A stretch of DNA of 7,605 nt from Acidimicrobiaceae bacterium. GTDB taxonomy: Bacteria; Actinomycetota; Acidimicrobiia; Acidimicrobiales; Ilumatobacteraceae. The stretch spans positions 1 through 7,605 of the forward strand of contig VFMC01000057.1 in the NCBI GenBank assembly GCA_006515795.1, given 5' to 3'. Positions 5,723 to 7,605 of the stretch are shown here, one piece after another (within the stretch, counting starts at the first letter, position 1; each line of letters starts with the position of its first letter). Both the position numbers and the translations under genes were made by a program. The notes under the pieces were generated by a model. The model was not told where the DNA came from. It saw only the letters and a program-made list of their open reading frames with translations, and made no database searches.

Positions 5723-6306
5723 CAGGTCTGCAGCAAGACCCTGATGTGGGCGCGGAGCTGTTCGATGCCCGTGCCCTTCGAGGCACTCGCCCACATCAGG
5801 TCGCCCTCTTCGAGTCGGCAGGCCCGAGCCAGCTGTTGCTTGCGGCCGGCCAATCGCGACGGCCGAACCTTGTCGCACTTGGTCGCCACGATCACGGTCG
5901 GGATCGTGTTGGCGTACACCCACTCCAACATCTGCAGGTCGAGCTTGGTCGGCCCGATCTCTGCGTCGACGAGGAGGAGCAACGCCTGCAGCGACTCGCG
6001 CCCGAGCAGGTACCCCTCGATCATCGGTTGCCAAGTGGCCTTCTCGCGGGTGGGGACCGCGGCGAATCCGTAGCCGGGTAGGTCCACCACGGTGGCGCCG
6101 GTCGGTAGTGCGAACAGGTTGATGAGCTGCGTACGGCCCGGCGTGTTCGACACCCGCGCCAGCTGCTTGCGATTGGCCAAGGCGTTGATCAACGACGACT
6201 TCCCGACGTTCGATCGACCGACCAGTGCAACCTCGGCAGGTGATTCGGGCAGGTCGCCGACGCGCTTGGCCGAGGAGACGAACTCGAGTTGCAGCGGGCC
6301 GGCCAT
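5722..6306 (-). CDS. engB: Ribosome biogenesis GTP-binding protein EngB/YsxC (YihA)
   Basis: A 194-residue TRAFAC-class GTPase that acts in late assembly of the large ribosomal subunit; essential in several bacteria. The G motifs are present in order: G1 P-loop GRSNVGKS (30-37), the G2 region SNTPGRTQ (53-60), G3 DLPGYG (75-80), G4 TKCDK (142-146) and a G5-like SAS (174-176). The start LQLEFVSSAKRVGDLP and SNTPGRTQLINLF are typical EngB. The length matches the single-domain family, and there is no extra N- or C-terminal domain. ATG 6306 is supported by a TANNNT box six bases upstream. It is divergent from the PfkB kinase gene and convergent with the TA pair, so it appears to be a single-gene unit. 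High confidence. Confidence 0.97.
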   Translation of the reverse strand: MAGPLQLEFVSSAKRVGDLPESPAEVALVGRSNVGKSSLINALANRKQLARVSNTPGRTQLINLFALPTGATVVDLPGYGFAAVPTREKATWQPMIEGYLLGRESLQALLLLVDAEIGPTKLDLQMLEWVYANTIPTVIVATKCDKVRPSRLAGRKQQLARACRLEEGDLMWASASKGTGIEQLRAHIRVLLQT

Positions 6307-6318
6307 CGGGCCAGGCTA
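6307..6318 (-). promoter_or_regulatory. Putative leaderless -10 promoter of engB
   Basis: On the minus strand TAGCCT (6318-6313) fits TANNNT and is followed by exactly six bases (GGCCCG) before ATG 6306. There is no Shine-Dalgarno and no recognisable -35. The box sits in the 69-bp region shared with the divergent kinase gene. Confidence 0.45.
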
Positions 6319-6331
6319 CGTGCACCCCGAG

Positions 6332-6348
6332 GATCTCCCCGAGAGATC
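6332..6348. promoter_or_regulatory. Inverted repeat GATCTC-N5-GAGATC between engB and the kinase gene
   Basis: Two perfect 6-bp arms separated by five bases (CCCGA), centred about 36 bp upstream of the kinase start and 34 bp upstream of the engB start. It could be an operator dyad for either promoter, or a 5'-leader hairpin if the kinase transcript starts upstream of it. Nothing in the window identifies a cognate regulator. Confidence 0.35.
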
Positions 6349-6362
6349 GCAACAGCATCGAG

Positions 6363-6370
6363 AAAGAGGA
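6363..6370 (+). promoter_or_regulatory. Strong Shine-Dalgarno of the PfkB kinase gene
   Basis: AAAGAGGA ends five bases before ATG 6376. It decides the start against the upstream in-frame ATG at 6289 and marks this gene as the only one in the window with a clear ribosome binding site. No TANNNT box is found between engB and this start. Confidence 0.75.
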
Positions 6371-6375
6371 CAACC

Positions 6376-7335
6376 ATGGGTGAGAAGTTCGATGTCGTCA
6401 CGATCGGCGTGCACATCGTCGACATCCTCGGCCGGCCCGTCGCCGCGGTCCCCGAGGGTCAAGGCATCGCCCTGCTCGACGAGATCCGGATGACCGTCGC
6501 CGGCACCGCGGCGGGCACCGCGGTCGACCTCGCCCGCCTGGGTGTGAACATCGCCACGATCGGCCTGGTCGGCGACGACGAGCTCGGTAGGTGGCTGACC
6601 CACAAGATGTCGAGCGAGGGGGTCGACACTTCTCGCATCGCCGTCGACTCCCGCGCCCAGACCTCGGCCTCGATGCTGCCGATCCGTCCCAACGGTCAGC
6701 GGCCGGCGCTTCACGTGAAGGGTACGAACGCGCTCTTGTCGCTCGACCACATGGACTGGCCCCTGATCGAATCGGCCAAGTACGTCCACGTCGGCGGCTC
6801 GTGCCTGTTGGACAGCCTCGACGGCGAACCGACCGCCGAGATCCTCCGTCGCGCCCAGGCGGCGGGCGCCAAGACCTCGCTCGATCTGCTCGGCCTCGGC
6901 GACTCCGACTTCGCCGGCATCTTCGGCCCGTGTCTGGAGCACATCGACTACTTCTTACCCAACGACGAGGACGCCCTGATGGTCTCGGGTCAGTCGACGC
7001 AAGCCGATGCGATCCGCTGGCTCCACGACCGTGGCGTGGGTGCCACGGTCATCACCCTCGGCGCGCACGGGGCGAGCTACGCCGCCAACGGTGGCGCCGA
7101 GACCCGTGGCGCGGCCTACGCCGTCAAGGTCGTCGACACGACGGGATGCGGCGACGCCTTCTCCGCCGGCTTCCTCACCGGCCTGGTCGAGGGAATGGAC
7201 CCGGTGGGGGCGATGGAACTAGGGCTGGCCAGTGGGTCGCTGGTCGCCACCGGTCTCGGCTCCGATGCCGGCCTGACCGACCGCTCCGGACTCGAGTCGT
7301 TCATGGCGACCACGGCGCGCAACCCACTTCCGTAG
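6376..7335 (+). CDS. PfkB/ribokinase-family sugar or nucleoside kinase
   Basis: A 319-residue ribokinase-superfamily kinase that uses ATP to phosphorylate a hydroxymethyl or hydroxyl group of a sugar, nucleoside or related compound. The PfkB signature DTTGCGDAFSAGFLTGL (254-270) gives the anion hole and the catalytic base D260; TLGAHGASY (227-235) is the ATP-site block. ARLGVNIATIGLVGDDELG (53-71) is the typical N-terminal motif. Two positions differ from the usual pattern. The substrate-site GGxxxN block is VAGTAAGTAVD (41-51) and lacks the Asn, and the NxxE motif that positions Mg2+/phosphate reads N196-DE-D199. The catalytic core is otherwise intact. Substrate specificity is therefore open; ribokinase, fructokinase or 2-keto-3-deoxygluconate kinase labels would be guesses. 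The start is fixed by the strong Shine-Dalgarno at 6363-6370. It is followed nine bases later by the convergent dhaL end. Confidence 0.9.
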   Translation: MGEKFDVVTIGVHIVDILGRPVAAVPEGQGIALLDEIRMTVAGTAAGTAVDLARLGVNIATIGLVGDDELGRWLTHKMSSEGVDTSRIAVDSRAQTSASMLPIRPNGQRPALHVKGTNALLSLDHMDWPLIESAKYVHVGGSCLLDSLDGEPTAEILRRAQAAGAKTSLDLLGLGDSDFAGIFGPCLEHIDYFLPNDEDALMVSGQSTQADAIRWLHDRGVGATVITLGAHGASYAANGGAETRGAAYAVKVVDTTGCGDAFSAGFLTGLVEGMDPVGAMELGLASGSLVATGLGSDAGLTDRSGLESFMATTARNPLP

Positions 7336-7344
7336 CAGCTGGAA

Positions 7345-7605
7345 TCAGGCGCTCTCGAGCACCTCGGCCACGGCGTCGAGGCACATCGCCATCGAAGTCG
7401 CCCCGGGATCGGGTGTGCCGAGGCTGCGTTCGCCCAGCGGCCGGGCTCGGCCTCGGCGGGCCACGAGATCAGCGGTCGCTGCCGCGCTCGTGGTGGCAAT
7501 CTGCGAGGCGGCTCGCCATGCCTCGGCCAACGTTTCCCCGGCGGCCACCCGATCGGCGAGCTCGTCGGTGAAGGGCCGCAACGCGTCGAACATCGTCTTG
7601 TCGCC
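7345..7605 (-). CDS. dhaL: Dihydroxyacetone kinase subunit L (DhaL/DAK2), C-terminal part
   Basis: The last 86 residues of a protein whose start lies beyond the right edge; the frame is open to the edge. DhaL is the ADP/ATP-binding subunit that transfers phosphate to dihydroxyacetone held by DhaK. The visible part begins with GDKTMFDALRPF, the conserved nucleotide-site loop, and continues through ARRGRARPLGERSLGTPDPG to GATSMAMCLDAV, where GRAxxLGERSxGxxDPGA is the family hallmark. Complete DhaL is about 210 residues, so roughly 40 percent is seen. Whether it is a separate subunit or the DAK2 domain of a single-chain ATP-dependent kinase cannot be decided here, nor whether dhaK and dhaM lie upstream. 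The ATG at 7593 is the internal Met of GDKTM and not the start. Confidence 0.92.
   Translation of the reverse strand, partial: GDKTMFDALRPFTDELADRVAAGETLAEAWRAASQIATTSAAATADLVARRGRARPLGERSLGTPDPGATSMAMCLDAVAEVLESA

Noticed and set aside
6591..7571. 326-codon plus-strand frame overlapping the PfkB kinase
   Set aside because: It is a frame-shifted shadow of the kinase, Arg/Pro-rich, and runs across the kinase stop into antisense of dhaL.
1..7605. An undescribed defence or mobile system centred on the TA pair
   Set aside because: Apart from an ordinary VapBC-type pair there is no nuclease, helicase, transposase, integrase, phage gene, repeat array or tRNA attachment site in the window.

Overview
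The window is high-GC DNA (about two-thirds G+C by eye), tightly packed on both strands with very short intergenic gaps. Several genes start without a Shine-Dalgarno sequence but with an actinobacterial-type -10 hexamer (TANNNT) exactly 6-7 nt before the ATG. Together with the gene content this suggests an actinobacterium, possibly of the Acidimicrobiia/Ilumatobacter type. That lineage call is an inference and was not tested.

Layout. Positions 1-2343 (minus) hold a two-gene cluster: a LarA-like nickel-pincer-nucleotide racemase/epimerase homologue, followed by a FIST-domain sensor-type protein whose 3' end runs off the left edge. Divergent from it, 2433-3878 (plus) is a class-3-like aldehyde dehydrogenase. 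Tail to tail with that, 3903-5000 (minus) is a secreted DUF1996 protein of unknown function. From the same 89-bp divergent intergenic region a Phd/VapB-VapC toxin-antitoxin pair reads rightward (5090-5709). It meets tail to tail the ribosome-assembly GTPase EngB/YsxC (5722-6306, minus). Divergent from engB is a PfkB-family sugar/nucleoside kinase (6376-7335, plus). It converges on the C-terminal end of a dihydroxyacetone-kinase L subunit (DhaL, 7345 to the right edge, minus).

How the parts relate. The LarA-like and FIST genes are probably co-transcribed. The aldehyde dehydrogenase shares their divergent control region, so a link through hydroxy-acid/aldehyde metabolism is possible but unproven. 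The PfkB kinase and DhaL are both phosphotransfer enzymes of small-carbohydrate metabolism, but they converge and are therefore not one operon. The TA pair and engB are independent units.

The most distinctive signal is regulatory. Five of the six transcription units whose starts lie in the window carry TANNNT placed for leaderless transcription, and the sixth (pfkB) uses a strong Shine-Dalgarno instead. An 8-bp palindrome (CACCGGTG) occurs on both sides of the TA pair and, by eye, nowhere else. The DUF1996 promoter contains CGAA repeats spaced at helical pitch. I saw no RNA gene, CRISPR array, insertion sequence or other clear new system. No gene-free stretch exceeds 90 bases.
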